A stretch of 64,000 nt of DNA from Opitutales bacterium. GTDB lineage: Bacteria > Verrucomicrobiota > Verrucomicrobiia > Opitutales > JABSRG01. Below the pieces are notes generated by a model. It had not been told where the DNA came from, did not search any database, and saw only the letters and a list, made by a program, of their open reading frames with translations. Below are positions 51,934-61,130 of the stretch, one piece after another. Every line of letters starts with the position of its first letter. Position 1 is the first letter of the stretch. The position numbers and the translations under genes were made by a program. The stretch is taken from contig JANQKZ010000006.1 in the NCBI GenBank assembly GCA_028280845.1, forward strand, positions 1-64,000. Direction: 5' to 3'.

Positions 51934-52344
51934 TTAGGGGTTCGGATTGGTTTCAACCGGAGCCTCTTCCGCAGTCTCGCCAGCAGTCGCCACGTCTGTG
52001 GGGACTTCCAGATTGACGTCACCTGCCTCGGTGGTAGCGCCTTCTATAGAGAGTACATCTGGTATCAATGGCGCGTCTTGCCCCATCTCATCACCGGAAC
52101 GGGCTTGAAACCCGAGATACAGGAGAAAAGCCAAAACAAAGAAGACAATTGTCGTAGTTTGGGTAGCCTTGGTCAAAACGGTCGCTGAATCCGCACCAAA
52201 TGCCTGGTCCGCGGCTCCGCCGCCGCCCATCGCCGCTCCCATACCGGGTTGCGTGCTCGACCGCTGCATCATGACGATCAAAATGGAAAACAGGCCAATC
52301 AGGACCAAAAGGACCAGAAATAAATTTAATAATACATCGATCAT
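51934..52344 (-). CDS. secG: preprotein translocase subunit SecG
   Basis: A 136-residue protein with two TM helices (about 5-26 and 64-80), the SecG motif IVMMQRSSTQPGMGAAMGGG, and KATQTTTIVFFVLAFLLYLGF. The C-terminus is a long acidic Glu/Thr/Pro-rich tail, common in Verrucomicrobiota-like SecG. SecG is an accessory subunit of the SecYEG channel. The gene follows parB after a gap of about 290 bp holding the 7-bp minisatellite. Confidence 0.88.
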   Translation of the reverse strand: MIDVLLNLFLVLLVLIGLFSILIVMMQRSSTQPGMGAAMGGGGAADQAFGADSATVLTKATQTTTIVFFVLAFLLYLGFQARSGDEMGQDAPLIPDVLSIEGATTEAGDVNLEVPTDVATAGETAEEAPVETNPNP

Positions 52345-52532
52345 TTAAAGAATCGTGGAAGGGTGGGATTGGAAAAAACGGTCCTTATTGCATGAGAAAC
52401 GGTCTGAGTTCAAGCCAATTAGTCGGTTTTTGCCGGGCCTTTGTTCCCTGGCTTCGCAACTTCAAAATTAAAATTCAAGGAGTCAGGTTTCAAATTGGAT
52501 AGCATTGACGGCAGACAATTTCACCTCCTGCC

Positions 52533-52637
52533 TCCCGACTTCCGTCTTCCGACCTCCGACCTCCGACCTCCGACTTCCGACTTCCGACTTCCGACTTCCG
52601 ACTTCCGACTTCCGACTTCCGACCTCCGACCTCCGCC
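52533..52637. repeat. 7-bp minisatellite downstream of parB
   Basis: About 15 tandem units of CTTCCGA, with scattered CCTCCGA variants, run directly up to the parB stop codon region (stop at 52639-52641). The opposite strand reads TCGGAAG/TCGGAGG and has regular GG runs. Near-perfect repetition in the middle and drift at the ends is typical of slippage-expanded repeats. Confidence 0.9.
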
Positions 52638-52638
52638 T

Positions 52639-53640
52639 TCATCCCAGACCAAGTTTTTCCAGGATGCGCTGCAAATCATCGTTGCCCTGGTATTCAATGA
52701 CAATCCGCCCCTTCTTCGGATGGTGTTTCAGGGAGACCCGAGTATTCAGCTCGTCCATCATGCGTTTCTCCAGAGCGAGGATTGCAGTGTGTTCGGCCGC
52801 CATTGCGGGAGCTGAGGTCATGGTTCCGGAAGAGCGTTTTACATTGTCCGTTAAACGCTTGAGCTCCATTTCGGTGGCCCGGACACTGAGCCCTTTCTCC
52901 AGAATCACTTTGGCCAAGAGCTTCTGGTGACCGACTTCAGGCAAACTGAGGAGCACCTTGGCATGACCGGTGGAAATCAATCCTTTGGAGAGGTATCCCT
53001 GAACTTCCGGGTCGAGATTTAATAACCGCAGGGAATTGGCGACCGTGGCTCGGCCCTTTCCTACCCGCTCGGCGGCGGCCTCTTGGGTGAGGTCAAAATC
53101 ACGAATCAAGGAAGCGTAACCGTGAGCCTCTTCAATGGGGTTCAAGCCTTCCCGCTGCAAATTCTCAATCAGGGCAAGAGAAGCTGAGGAGGAATCACTG
53201 GCTTCTACAATGCGGGCCGGGATGGTTTTGAGTTTTAAGTGTTGGAAAGCGCGCCAACGGCGCTCTCCGGCAATGAGTTGAAATATACCATCTCGCTGAC
53301 GAACCACAATGGGTTGTAAGAGTCCTTCGGCCCGAATACTGGCCGCCAACTCTTCTATGTAAGTGAGATTAAAGTCACTGCGCGGCTGGAACGGGTTGGG
53401 TTCTACCTGGCTCACCGGAATCTCTTTGTAACCGGGTGTCCCCCTCGGCTCTTCCCTGACCGGTCGGCTAGCTTTCGTTTTGGGTGCTGGAGCCCGGCTC
53501 TTCGTGATGACTTTTTTTGCCGCTTTCTTCTTCGGGGCAGGCTTGAGCGGGGATTCCCCGGAACTGTCCTTTCCGGGCGCAATCCCACCGGCAATTAAGC
53601 TTCCCAGGCCCCGGCCCAGACGTTTCTTGGATGATGCCAT
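52639..53640 (-). CDS. parB: chromosome partitioning protein ParB
   Basis: 333 residues. The N-terminal motif KKRLGRGLGSLIAGG is followed by a Lys/Ala/Pro-rich linker (about 28-70, H1-like), then the ParB nuclease-like domain with VEPNPFQPRSDF and AGERRWRAF. The HTH is TQEAAAERVGKGRATVANSL and a C-terminal dimerisation part follows. The CTPase motif region GERRWRA is intact. ParB binds parS and loads SMC. No parA gene or parS site lies in the window. The minisatellite begins immediately at its end. Confidence 0.93.
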   Translation of the reverse strand: MASSKKRLGRGLGSLIAGGIAPGKDSSGESPLKPAPKKKAAKKVITKSRAPAPKTKASRPVREEPRGTPGYKEIPVSQVEPNPFQPRSDFNLTYIEELAASIRAEGLLQPIVVRQRDGIFQLIAGERRWRAFQHLKLKTIPARIVEASDSSSASLALIENLQREGLNPIEEAHGYASLIRDFDLTQEAAAERVGKGRATVANSLRLLNLDPEVQGYLSKGLISTGHAKVLLSLPEVGHQKLLAKVILEKGLSVRATEMELKRLTDNVKRSSGTMTSAPAMAAEHTAILALEKRMMDELNTRVSLKHHPKKGRIVIEYQGNDDLQRILEKLGLG

Positions 53641-53673
53641 AGTTTATCTCCGTCGATTAAGGTGCGGAATCCC

Positions 53674-54288
53674 TTATTGTTTCTGTGGAACAAAAATGGT
53701 TTCGCCCGCCTTTAATTCCTGCGGGTCCGCTATCTTGTTCGCGTTTTGAATGTCTCGAACTGTGGAGTTATGCTTCCGCGCAATGCCGCTCAGCGTGTCC
53801 CCTGGCTTTACGGTGTAGGCAATCCCGTTTTTAGGAAATGAATTATCAAACTGGATATTCGGGGTCGTCGATGCCTCAAAGCCCACTACTTTGCCTAAGG
53901 CATCCAAAGCTTTCTTCGTCTGCTCGGCTAATACGGTCATCTGCTTACTGACCTCCCTGATGATGGCTTGCTTCTGTAACTCGTCGGCCTCGGCAAACTC
54001 TTTCTTTAATGCATTAATGTTGCTGGTGACCTTCAGATTTAAAGCATCCAATTGGGCGTCCAGACTCTGATTGCTGATCTGGCTGGTCCTCAGGGTTTGG
54101 TTCTCCCGCTCAAGCTGCTCAAGTCGGAGTTGGAGCTGACCGACCTGCTGGGACAGACGTCGGACATCCTGGGTTAAATTGGCAATTTGAATCCTGTAAT
54201 CCTGGGAGGCGGGGTAGTTCTGGGACCAGGCGAAGGTCTGGCAGAGAATAAAGATGAAGGGAATGGCAAACGTCCTAAACAATGGCAT
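53674..54288 (-). CDS. exported coiled-coil LysM protein
   Basis: The 204-residue protein has a signal peptide (about 1-22, ending QTFAWSQN). A long heptad-rich coiled coil (about 33-135; e.g. VRRLSQQVGQLQLRLEQLER) and a C-terminal LysM domain (GIAYTVKPGDTLSGIARKHN) for binding peptidoglycan follow. It is probably a periplasmic scaffold or cell-division accessory protein. It lies between parB and fmt on the minus strand with short gaps (33 bp before parB, 65 bp after fmt) and may belong to their transcript. Confidence 0.85.
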   Translation of the reverse strand: MPLFRTFAIPFIFILCQTFAWSQNYPASQDYRIQIANLTQDVRRLSQQVGQLQLRLEQLERENQTLRTSQISNQSLDAQLDALNLKVTSNINALKKEFAEADELQKQAIIREVSKQMTVLAEQTKKALDALGKVVGFEASTTPNIQFDNSFPKNGIAYTVKPGDTLSGIARKHNSTVRDIQNANKIADPQELKAGETIFVPQKQ

Positions 54289-54353
54289 GATGGTTCGATA
54301 TGGGGATTATGTTCAAAGGGCTCCAGAAAGAAGTCAAAAGAAACGAAACCGTC

Positions 54354-55355
54354 CTAAGTCTTCTTTTTATAAGGGAAGGGTTCAGATTGCACCCATGGTT
54401 TAGACGAAGCATATTCCAGTTTCGTTCCGGATTTTAAGGAAAAGCCCCTCTGGAAGCTCTCAGCATCCATCATTCTTCCCCCCGGCCGTTGCAGGGCTCC
54501 AATTCGGATAACCCCCGTTTCGCATTGAACCAGGACTCCATTGTCCTCCCGACGAAGCACCAGGATTCCCGCCTCCGCTGCCACCCTGCCCGGCTCCACA
54601 CTCAACGCGCTAACCTTGAGCCGGGTGCTTCCGTAATCCAGATAGCTGCCGGGCCAGGGATGGCAGGCTCGGCTCCGCGATTCAACGGCATGCGCGGGTA
54701 ATCCAAAATCCAGGCTTCCATCCCCCTTTTCCAGTTTCCGGCAGTAGGTGACGGCCTCCGGGTCCTGCGTGGCCAATTCCACTGCCCCTTCCAAGAGCGC
54801 GGGTAGATTGCGTTGGAGCAAGGGCACGCAAGCCGCAGCCATACGCTCTCGCATGGGCACTGCCGTGATCCCGGAAGGAATCGCGACTCGCTCCTGGTCG
54901 ACCATCGCCCCGGCATCCATTTTCAATACCATCTGCATGAGGGTCATTCCTGTCTCTGACCATCCTTCTGCAAGGGCAGTTTCGATCGGGGAAGCTCCAC
55001 GCAGGGCAGGAAGAAGGGATCCATGAAAATTCCACATGCCTAGCGCGGGGGCATCCAGGTGGTGCTGCTTAAGGATATGCCCATAGGCGATGACCAGCCC
55101 AAGATCGGTCCCTGCCTCGCGCATCCAATCGGATAGGGCCGTGTCCGGTTTCTCGGGCTGAAGGACGGTCACCCCGCCTGCTTTCGCCAAGCCTTTTATC
55201 GGACCTTCCACCACCCGCTTCCCTCGACCCATCGGACGATCAGGTTGGGTCACCACCGCAGCCACTTCCAGCTCGTCCTGCTGTATCAGGAGCCACTTCA
55301 AAAGAGGAACACCGATGGTGTCAGAACCAAAAAAGATCACCTTTCTCCGCGACAT
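54354..55355 (-). CDS. fmt: methionyl-tRNA formyltransferase
   Basis: 333 residues. The N-terminal formyl-transfer domain contains VIFFGSDTIGVPLLKWL, the QPDRPMGRGKRV loop, and the active region NFHGSLLPALRGASPIETAL (about residue 108) with Asn, His and later Asp essential in the family. The C-terminal OB-like domain follows. The enzyme formylates Met-tRNAi from 10-formyl-THF. It starts 4 bp after the der stop, so the two genes are one transcript. Confidence 0.93.
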   Translation of the reverse strand: MSRRKVIFFGSDTIGVPLLKWLLIQQDELEVAAVVTQPDRPMGRGKRVVEGPIKGLAKAGGVTVLQPEKPDTALSDWMREAGTDLGLVIAYGHILKQHHLDAPALGMWNFHGSLLPALRGASPIETALAEGWSETGMTLMQMVLKMDAGAMVDQERVAIPSGITAVPMRERMAAACVPLLQRNLPALLEGAVELATQDPEAVTYCRKLEKGDGSLDFGLPAHAVESRSRACHPWPGSYLDYGSTRLKVSALSVEPGRVAAEAGILVLRREDNGVLVQCETGVIRIGALQRPGGRMMDAESFQRGFSLKSGTKLEYASSKPWVQSEPFPYKKKT

Positions 55356-55359
55356 GCCC

Positions 55360-56862
55360 TTATTTGCTGGACGGTTTGCGTTTACGTTTCTCCTGTTCCG
55401 TGGCGGCCTTTTTCGCCTCTACCTGTCTTACCTTGGCCACCTCCCGGGTATCCTGGTGCTCGGGACCACTGAAGCGCTGTTCCTTACCCACGAGGTCAAA
55501 GAGAATGGGACACCCATCCAGATCAAACTTATCCATCACTCCGTGTTCGAGGTAACGGCGATAGGGCTCCTCCAGCCGCTGCTTTTGATTACAAAAGAGC
55601 CGGATTTTTACCGGTCGCTTCCCCGTTTGCACCGCATAAAACACTTTGAAGCGTTTTCTACCGGTCATTTTCGGGGATCGTTTTTCCATCAATTGCTGGA
55701 GGGTCCGGTTGAGCTCTCCAGTTGGAATTTCTTTTTCGATGACCTGATCGAGGTCTCTTGCTGTCTTTAATATGGTTTCTAAAGCCAATCCGGTTTTGGC
55801 AGAGACAAATAGAATCGGGGACTTGGGCAGGAAGAATAACTCGCGCCGAATGGCCGCCGCATAGCTCTTTCGAAACGCGTGTTCATCGGCATAGGCCTCC
55901 ATCTCTCCAGCTTGAAAGGATTCAAGGGCATAATCCCATTTATTGACCAGAATCACCAGGGGCTTACCCATTTCCAGGACTTCTCCGGCCAGGCGTTGGT
56001 CCTGGCGAGCCACGCCATCCCTGGCATCTAACACCAGGTAGACTACTTCCGACCGTTCGATTGAGTCCTGGGTGCGCACGGTCGAAAAGTACTCCACGGA
56101 GTGACTCACTTTCTTTTTCGTGCGAAGTCCGGCCGTATCCATGAGTTGGAAACGCCAGGTTTCACCACTGGCGTCATGATTATAATCCAGGTTCAGGGAG
56201 ACGGCATCCCGGGTCGTTCCCGGAACATCGCTGACAATGAGGCGTTCACTATCCAGCAGCGCGTTGGCCAGGGAAGATTTTCCCACGTTGGGCCGGCCGA
56301 TGAAGCTGATGGGGAGTCGCCGGTCTTCCCCCGATTTATCCCTTTCCGGAGCAGGGCCGAGCTGACTTAAAATCTCTGCGCGCAGGGCATCCACATTCCG
56401 GCCGTGTTCGGCCGACAAGAGAAAAGGATCTCCAAAGCCCAAGCGCACAAAAGGACCGTAGTCGATGCTTTCATCGACTTCATCATTGTCCATTTTATTA
56501 ACCACCAGAACGGGCCGGATTCCGATTCCTCGAAACTTCTCCGCAATACGCTCATCCAGCGGGGTCAGGTCGGTCCGCCCATCCGTGACAAACAACACCA
56601 CCGAGGCCGCCTGAATCGCAAATTCGACCTGGTCCTCTGCCGCCGAGGCGATGGCTTCCGGGGTCTGTTCCGGGGTTAACCCAATACCCCCCGTATCCAT
56701 CAGCGTATAGTCGCCGTCGATTTCCGCTGTCACCAAGTCCCGGGTGACCCCGGGCTGATCGTGGACAATGGATATGCGCGCCCCGGCCAAGCGGTTAAAC
56801 AACCGGCTTTTTCCAACATTAGGGCGACCGACCAAGGCCACAATTCGATCTGGATTTACCAT
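55360..56862 (-). CDS. der: ribosome-assembly GTPase Der (EngA)
   Basis: 500 residues with two tandem G domains: GRPNVGKSRLFN (about residue 12, then NKMD) and GRPNVGKSSLAN (about residue 190, then NKWD). A KH-like C-terminal domain and a Lys-rich tail (KKAATEQEKRKRKP) follow. Der acts in maturation of the 50S ribosomal subunit. It is followed 4 bp later by fmt and preceded by the Lrp-aminotransferase trio. Confidence 0.96.
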   Translation of the reverse strand: MVNPDRIVALVGRPNVGKSRLFNRLAGARISIVHDQPGVTRDLVTAEIDGDYTLMDTGGIGLTPEQTPEAIASAAEDQVEFAIQAASVVLFVTDGRTDLTPLDERIAEKFRGIGIRPVLVVNKMDNDEVDESIDYGPFVRLGFGDPFLLSAEHGRNVDALRAEILSQLGPAPERDKSGEDRRLPISFIGRPNVGKSSLANALLDSERLIVSDVPGTTRDAVSLNLDYNHDASGETWRFQLMDTAGLRTKKKVSHSVEYFSTVRTQDSIERSEVVYLVLDARDGVARQDQRLAGEVLEMGKPLVILVNKWDYALESFQAGEMEAYADEHAFRKSYAAAIRRELFFLPKSPILFVSAKTGLALETILKTARDLDQVIEKEIPTGELNRTLQQLMEKRSPKMTGRKRFKVFYAVQTGKRPVKIRLFCNQKQRLEEPYRRYLEHGVMDKFDLDGCPILFDLVGKEQRFSGPEHQDTREVAKVRQVEAKKAATEQEKRKRKPSSK

Positions 56863-56948
56863 ATAAAATGCAATCGGCGGTTTTCCGAACCCAGTAAGGC
56901 TGCAAAGCCTCTATAGGTAACGCAATGCCTAACCCACTACTGACCCGT

Positions 56949-57398
56949 CTACCCCTGAATATGCTGATAACCCTGATCTTCAAATCGCCGGAGCAGAAAG
57001 TGGGTAAAGCTGTGGCCAATGCCTGATATCTCCATGAGTTCATCGCGAACGATCAGGGCCATCTCGTGCACGCTCTGGCATTTGGCAAAAACCAGGACTT
57101 CCCGGTCGCCCATCCAGCGAAAACACTGATCGACCGAGGGAAGAGTCGAAATGTCCCGAGCCACGAGCTCAATGTGCTCCAGCCAATCCGGATGCAACGA
57201 GATCTCAATGACCGCGTTGAGGCCGGGACTCCCCTCCTCTTCCGGGTAATCCGAAGAACTCCAGCCGAGCAGTTGATCCGCCGCCCCCATGGATTCCAGG
57301 TCCAAATGGAGCTGCTCAGGATCGTGGTCCGCCAATTGAGAGAATTGACTGTGGTGGAGTTCGCCCCCGGATAGGATGCGAGACAGAAAATGCTTCAT
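56949..57398 (-). CDS. Lrp/AsnC-type protein lacking a typical HTH
   Basis: The 149-residue protein has an unusual N-terminal half (SGGELHHSQFSQLADHDPEQ then LESMGAADQLLGW) and a C-terminal ligand-binding Lrp/AsnC effector domain, AVIEISLHPDWLEHIELVAR through LIVRDELMEISGIGHSFTHFLLRRF. A longer partner of the same family lies at 58709, sharing the terminal SHFLLR-type motif. The pair brackets an aminotransferase gene. It may form heteromultimers with the partner and sense an amino acid. Confidence 0.75.
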   Translation of the reverse strand: MKHFLSRILSGGELHHSQFSQLADHDPEQLHLDLESMGAADQLLGWSSSDYPEEEGSPGLNAVIEISLHPDWLEHIELVARDISTLPSVDQCFRWMGDREVLVFAKCQSVHEMALIVRDELMEISGIGHSFTHFLLRRFEDQGYQHIQG

Positions 57399-57440
57399 AA
57401 AAGCTATTCACTTGAACACAAATTACCGGTAATTGCACGC

Positions 57441-58622
57441 TTATTCTGCGGGCGCACAATTTTCCAGGTAACGCTCGATCCGGTTGGCCGCTGTGATCAG
57501 ATTTTCATACCGGGTGCTGAAACTGGCCCGAATAAATCCTTCCCCATCGGGCCCAAAGGCGTTGCCGGGAACCACCGCCACATCTTCCGCCTCTAGCAGG
57601 CCTCGGGCGAAGAGGTCGGAGGTAATCCCGGATGCGGTAATGTTGGGAAACGCATAAAAGGTGGCCCGGGGTAAATGACAGGGCAGTCCCATCTCGTTAA
57701 AGCGACGAACGAGATAATCTCGGCGACGCTGATAGGCTTCCCGCATATGGAGCATCTGCTCCTTGCCATTGCGCATCGCCTCAATGGCGGCCTCTTGGCT
57801 GAGGATAGGAGCACACAGCATACTATACTGGTGGATGCGCACCATGGCATCGATGAGGGGCTTCGGCGCACAGGCGAATCCAATCCGGAAACCCGTCATG
57901 GCAAAAGCCTTGGATACACCATGAAGAAAAATGGTGCGGTCCTGCATCCCCGGAAGACTCGCGATACTGGTGTGCTCACCGTCGTAAGTCAGTTCGGCGT
58001 AAATCTCATCGCTGATCACGATCAAATCCTTTTCGCGGGCAAAGGCCGCAATCTTTTCCAGGTCCTGTTTCCGGACGGTCCCACCCGTCGGGTTGGTTGG
58101 AAAATTCAGGATGAGCGCTTTACACCCGGGTTCCCAGGCTTCCTCGAGGCGTTCCGGTCTCAAGACAAAGCCTTCCTCCGCCTTGGTGGGTACCGCAATG
58201 GCCTGCCCATGGCTCATGGTGACCCCGGGATGGTACGACACATAACAGGGCTCGTGGTAGAGCACCTTATCTCCCGGGTTGATGATGGCGCGCAAGGCGA
58301 GGTCCAACGCCTCTGATACCCCAACTGCTACCATGATTTCAGTATCGGGATGGTATGTAAGACCAAAAACCTTCTCAATATAACGGTTGATCTCGCGCCG
58401 GAGCTGAATGAGCCCGTAGTTGTCTGTATAGCTGGTCTTTCCACGCTCCAGTGCAAAAATGGCTGCCTCGCGAATATGCCACGGCGTGACAAAATCGGGT
58501 TCACCGATTCCCAGAGAGATGGCCTGGGGCCGCTTGGCCACGATTCCGAAAAATTCGCGAATGCCCGATGGAGGAAGCTGGGCAATGTGGTCAGCAACAA
58601 ACTTGGTTGAGTTATGATTCAC
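57441..58622 (-). CDS. class I/II aminotransferase, PLP-dependent
   Basis: The 393-residue protein carries Lys238 in HGVSKAFAMTGFRIG, NFPTNPTGGTVRK, DEIYAELTYDGEH and an N-terminal GEPDFVTPWHI segment. It resembles the aspartate/LL-diaminopimelate aminotransferase group but differs strongly from the copy at 47419. It lies between two Lrp/AsnC genes, all minus strand, with gaps of 86 bp and 42 bp, an arrangement that suggests amino-acid feedback on its own transcript. Confidence 0.9.
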   Translation of the reverse strand: MNHNSTKFVADHIAQLPPSGIREFFGIVAKRPQAISLGIGEPDFVTPWHIREAAIFALERGKTSYTDNYGLIQLRREINRYIEKVFGLTYHPDTEIMVAVGVSEALDLALRAIINPGDKVLYHEPCYVSYHPGVTMSHGQAIAVPTKAEEGFVLRPERLEEAWEPGCKALILNFPTNPTGGTVRKQDLEKIAAFAREKDLIVISDEIYAELTYDGEHTSIASLPGMQDRTIFLHGVSKAFAMTGFRIGFACAPKPLIDAMVRIHQYSMLCAPILSQEAAIEAMRNGKEQMLHMREAYQRRRDYLVRRFNEMGLPCHLPRATFYAFPNITASGITSDLFARGLLEAEDVAVVPGNAFGPDGEGFIRASFSTRYENLITAANRIERYLENCAPAE

Positions 58623-58708
58623 TGAAAAAAGAAATTTGAAGTTATTAAATGGAAATGACGAAAGTGAAATCCACTCTCACTTTCTCCGGTTCCGCTCGCT
58701 CCGCCGGC

Positions 58709-59191
58709 TTAAGCGCTAACGGGCGGCTTATCCGGATTGCCTTCACCTTTAACCAGTTGGAAGCCCTGTTCCTTGTAGGCCCTCAACAGGAAATGGGAAG
58801 CGGTCATCAGGACCCCTTCCATCGTGGCCAGCTTCTCCGATACAAAACTTGCAACCTGGTGGAGGTTTCTTCCCCGGGTGATCAGGAGAAGGTCATAGGC
58901 TCCCGACACCAGGTAGCAGGAATCGACCTCATCAAACTGGCTGATCCGCAGGGCCAACCGGTCGAAGCCGCCTTCGCGTTCAGGCCGTATCCTGACTTCA
59001 ATAATAGCCTGCACTTCTTCCTGGCTCATCCGCTCCGGATTGAGAATCGGGCGCCACCCCAGCAGGGTGTCTCCCGCCTCCATCGCTTCCAATGCGGCTG
59101 CTACGTCTTCCGGCTTCATATCAAGTATCTCCGACATCTGAGCCGTCGATAGCCGTTCACCTTCGAGTAGCATCTTGAGCAATTGATTCAT
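58709..59191 (-). CDS. Lrp/AsnC family transcriptional regulator
   Basis: ATG 59191 gives 160 residues; a much longer frame to 59488 looks non-coding. The N-terminal winged-helix part is LLEGERLSTAQMSEILDMKP followed by VAAALEAMEAGDTLLGWRPI. The C-terminal sensor domain has AIIEVRIRPEREGGFDRLAL and LLITRGRNLHQVASFVSEKL. It is the first gene of the lrp - aminotransferase - asnC trio and is likely an amino-acid-responsive regulator of it. Confidence 0.85.
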   Translation of the reverse strand: MNQLLKMLLEGERLSTAQMSEILDMKPEDVAAALEAMEAGDTLLGWRPILNPERMSQEEVQAIIEVRIRPEREGGFDRLALRISQFDEVDSCYLVSGAYDLLLITRGRNLHQVASFVSEKLATMEGVLMTASHFLLRAYKEQGFQLVKGEGNPDKPPVSA

Positions 59192-59581
59192 AACGCGCTC
59201 ATTTGGAGCAGGATTCCCCCACGTCTGCAATCCTAGAGCTTCGAAAAATATTCCCCTGGACAGATAGCTGCAAGGCCGGTGCGCTGGTCGCGCCACAGGT
59301 TTCGGGGGTGGTCGCGAGGAGCTGAAGCGGTAGACATACCCGACCGTGCGCAAGCGCGGGCCCTGCCCTTCCTCCACGCGAAAACCATCATCCCGGGAAT
59401 CCAACTCCCCGCATCTCGAAGCGAAGTGCAGACCTTGAGCCGGTAGTAGACTTGCCCCATACACCCTAACGCTGCCCACAAAAGTCACTTGCCATCTCCC
59501 TAACGCATTCTATGGTAGATTTAAGTTTTACTCATAGCAGCTAAAACTAAACCGACCAACAACCAACAACTACAGACCCCG
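59192..59581. other. gene-free interval between divergent units
   Basis: About 390 bp. A long minus-strand frame continues upstream of the lrp start but has no family-like features and many Arg/Pro/Gly residues. A GCGCAAGCGCGGGCCCTGCC segment near 59347 resembles GC-rich repeat spacers elsewhere in the window. Promoters for the lrp unit and the divergent cysteine hydrolase presumably lie here. Confidence 0.5.
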
Positions 59582-60160
59582 ATGGAACACCCCTATGCAA
59601 GCCTGCAACCCGCTTCGCCTTCATGCCTGATTGCCGTCGATATGCAGCATCAATTTCTGAATGCACACACACGGCACATCCTCCCCGGGGTTCAAGCACT
59701 CGTCGACCGTTTTGACTATGTTGTCTGCAGCCGATATGTGCACTTGGAGGGGGGACCGGTAGAACGTTTTAAAAAATGGGAGGGCGCTGGCGAAAATACC
59801 CTTGGGGCGCAGCTTGCCATCAACCTGGATGCGCGTCCGGGAAGCCGGACAAGGGTGTTAGAGAAGCATTATTTCGGCGCTTTTTCTCCTGAGGTGCGCG
59901 AGTGGGTCCTCAATCACGGCATTGAAGAAGTTTACGTCTGTGGCATGGATACCGATATTTGCGTGTTAAAGACCCTTTTTGATATTGTGGAGACCGGCCT
60001 GCGCCCCATTGTGCTCAAGGACCTGACGGCAACCTACGCGGGAGAACCGTGCTACTCCCACGGCATGCTGTCCATCAAGCGATTAGTAGGTCGGGAACAG
60101 ATCCTTGACGCCTCCGAGGTGGTCGCTGAATACCAATCAGAGCAGGCTTACCATATTTAG
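59582..60160 (+). CDS. isochorismatase-family cysteine hydrolase
   Basis: A 192-residue single-domain protein. The catalytic triad typical of the family is visible: Asp20 in LIAVDMQHQF, Lys95 in LEKHYFGAF and Cys127 in GMDTDICVLKT. Relatives include nicotinamidase, N-carbamoylsarcosine amidase and isochorismatase-like enzymes; the substrate cannot be assigned. It is convergent with UDG (28 bp apart). Confidence 0.85.
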   Translation: MEHPYASLQPASPSCLIAVDMQHQFLNAHTRHILPGVQALVDRFDYVVCSRYVHLEGGPVERFKKWEGAGENTLGAQLAINLDARPGSRTRVLEKHYFGAFSPEVREWVLNHGIEEVYVCGMDTDICVLKTLFDIVETGLRPIVLKDLTATYAGEPCYSHGMLSIKRLVGREQILDASEVVAEYQSEQAYHI

Positions 60161-60188
60161 GCGAAGGTGCATCTGGCTCTAGAGCACG

Positions 60189-61130
60189 CTATTGGAAGTA
60201 GCCACGCTGCTTTTCGCTGATCGGCATACTCAGTTTTTCCATAACCAGGAGCATGTCCTCCCAGACCTCCCGTTTCTTCGCCTTGGTCTGATTCCGCAGA
60301 AGGTAGGAGGGATGGTAGGTAATCATCAGGGGAGTCCCCTCGTAATCCTGCCATCTGCCCCGCAAATCGCCCATCCGGGGTGATCGGTCCAATCCCTGCA
60401 ATCCGCGGACGGCCGTGGCCCCCAACGCAACAATGACCTTGGGCTGTACAATGGCAATTTGAGCTTTCAGAAAAGGCAGGCAGAACGCCATCTCCTCTGC
60501 GGTCGGAGGCCGATTTCCGAATCCAGTCCCCGTGTCTGGCCTCCAGTTCATGATGTTGCCGATGTAGACATCACTCCGTTGAAACCCCATAGCCGCAATA
60601 ATTTTGGTCAGCAGCTGACCGGCAGGGCCCACGAATGGCTCTCCCTGCACTTCCTCATCGGCACCGGGGGCCTCTCCACAGAAAAAGACCTCTGCTTCCA
60701 CACTTCCGACCCCAAAAACGACTCGCTTCCCCGGCTTCACATGGCTCACGCAAATCGGGTTATTCAGGACTTGATCTCGGAGCCACTCCCACTGACTTGC
60801 TTTATCTCCATGGGGAAGATCGACGACGGGGGGTGCCGGTAATTCCGGTCTGGTTTCAGGTACCCCGGATGTATTCGCCGGAGCCGGAGTGGCCCTGGCT
60901 CGCTGCTTGGACGAAGCGTCCTCCATCACCATATCCAGGGTCATCCGTTCCCTCGGGGAAGCCGTGCCCATCTCCAAAGCCTTGCGGTCTGGCGGAAGAA
61001 AATGACTTCCCTCCCGTAACTGACCTAACAGGGCATAACTCTCATCACTGAGATAGACATCCGACTCGCCCTCTTTTTTCAGGCGCTTGAGTTCATCCAG
61101 AACGGTGGCTAAGGCTTCACGCTTATCCAT
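60189..61130 (-). CDS. uracil-DNA glycosylase family 4/5-like protein with incomplete FeS ligands
   Basis: From ATG 61130 (overlapping the ribE stop by 8 bp) the product is 313 residues. It has an N-terminal helical/linker part (about 1-105) and a UDG domain: motif [32 protein letters not shown], and motif [12 protein letters not shown]. Type 4 enzymes have four Cys ligands of a [4Fe-4S] cluster; here the first pair is CVSH and the KCRPP site is NWRPD, leaving only two. The domain core is otherwise intact. It is expected to excise uracil from DNA. Confidence 0.85.
   Translation of the reverse strand: MDKREALATVLDELKRLKKEGESDVYLSDESYALLGQLREGSHFLPPDRKALEMGTASPRERMTLDMVMEDASSKQRARATPAPANTSGVPETRPELPAPPVVDLPHGDKASQWEWLRDQVLNNPICVSHVKPGKRVVFGVGSVEAEVFFCGEAPGADEEVQGEPFVGPAGQLLTKIIAAMGFQRSDVYIGNIMNWRPDTGTGFGNRPPTAEEMAFCLPFLKAQIAIVQPKVIVALGATAVRGLQGLDRSPRMGDLRGRWQDYEGTPLMITYHPSYLLRNQTKAKKREVWEDMLLVMEKLSMPISEKQRGYFQ

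Noticed and set aside
52533-52637. CRISPR array
   Set aside because: The repeat unit is 7 bp with no spacers; it is a minisatellite and no cas gene is present.
52639-53640. parS sites near parB
   Set aside because: No sequence close to the TGTTTCACGTGAAACA consensus was found by eye in the window.
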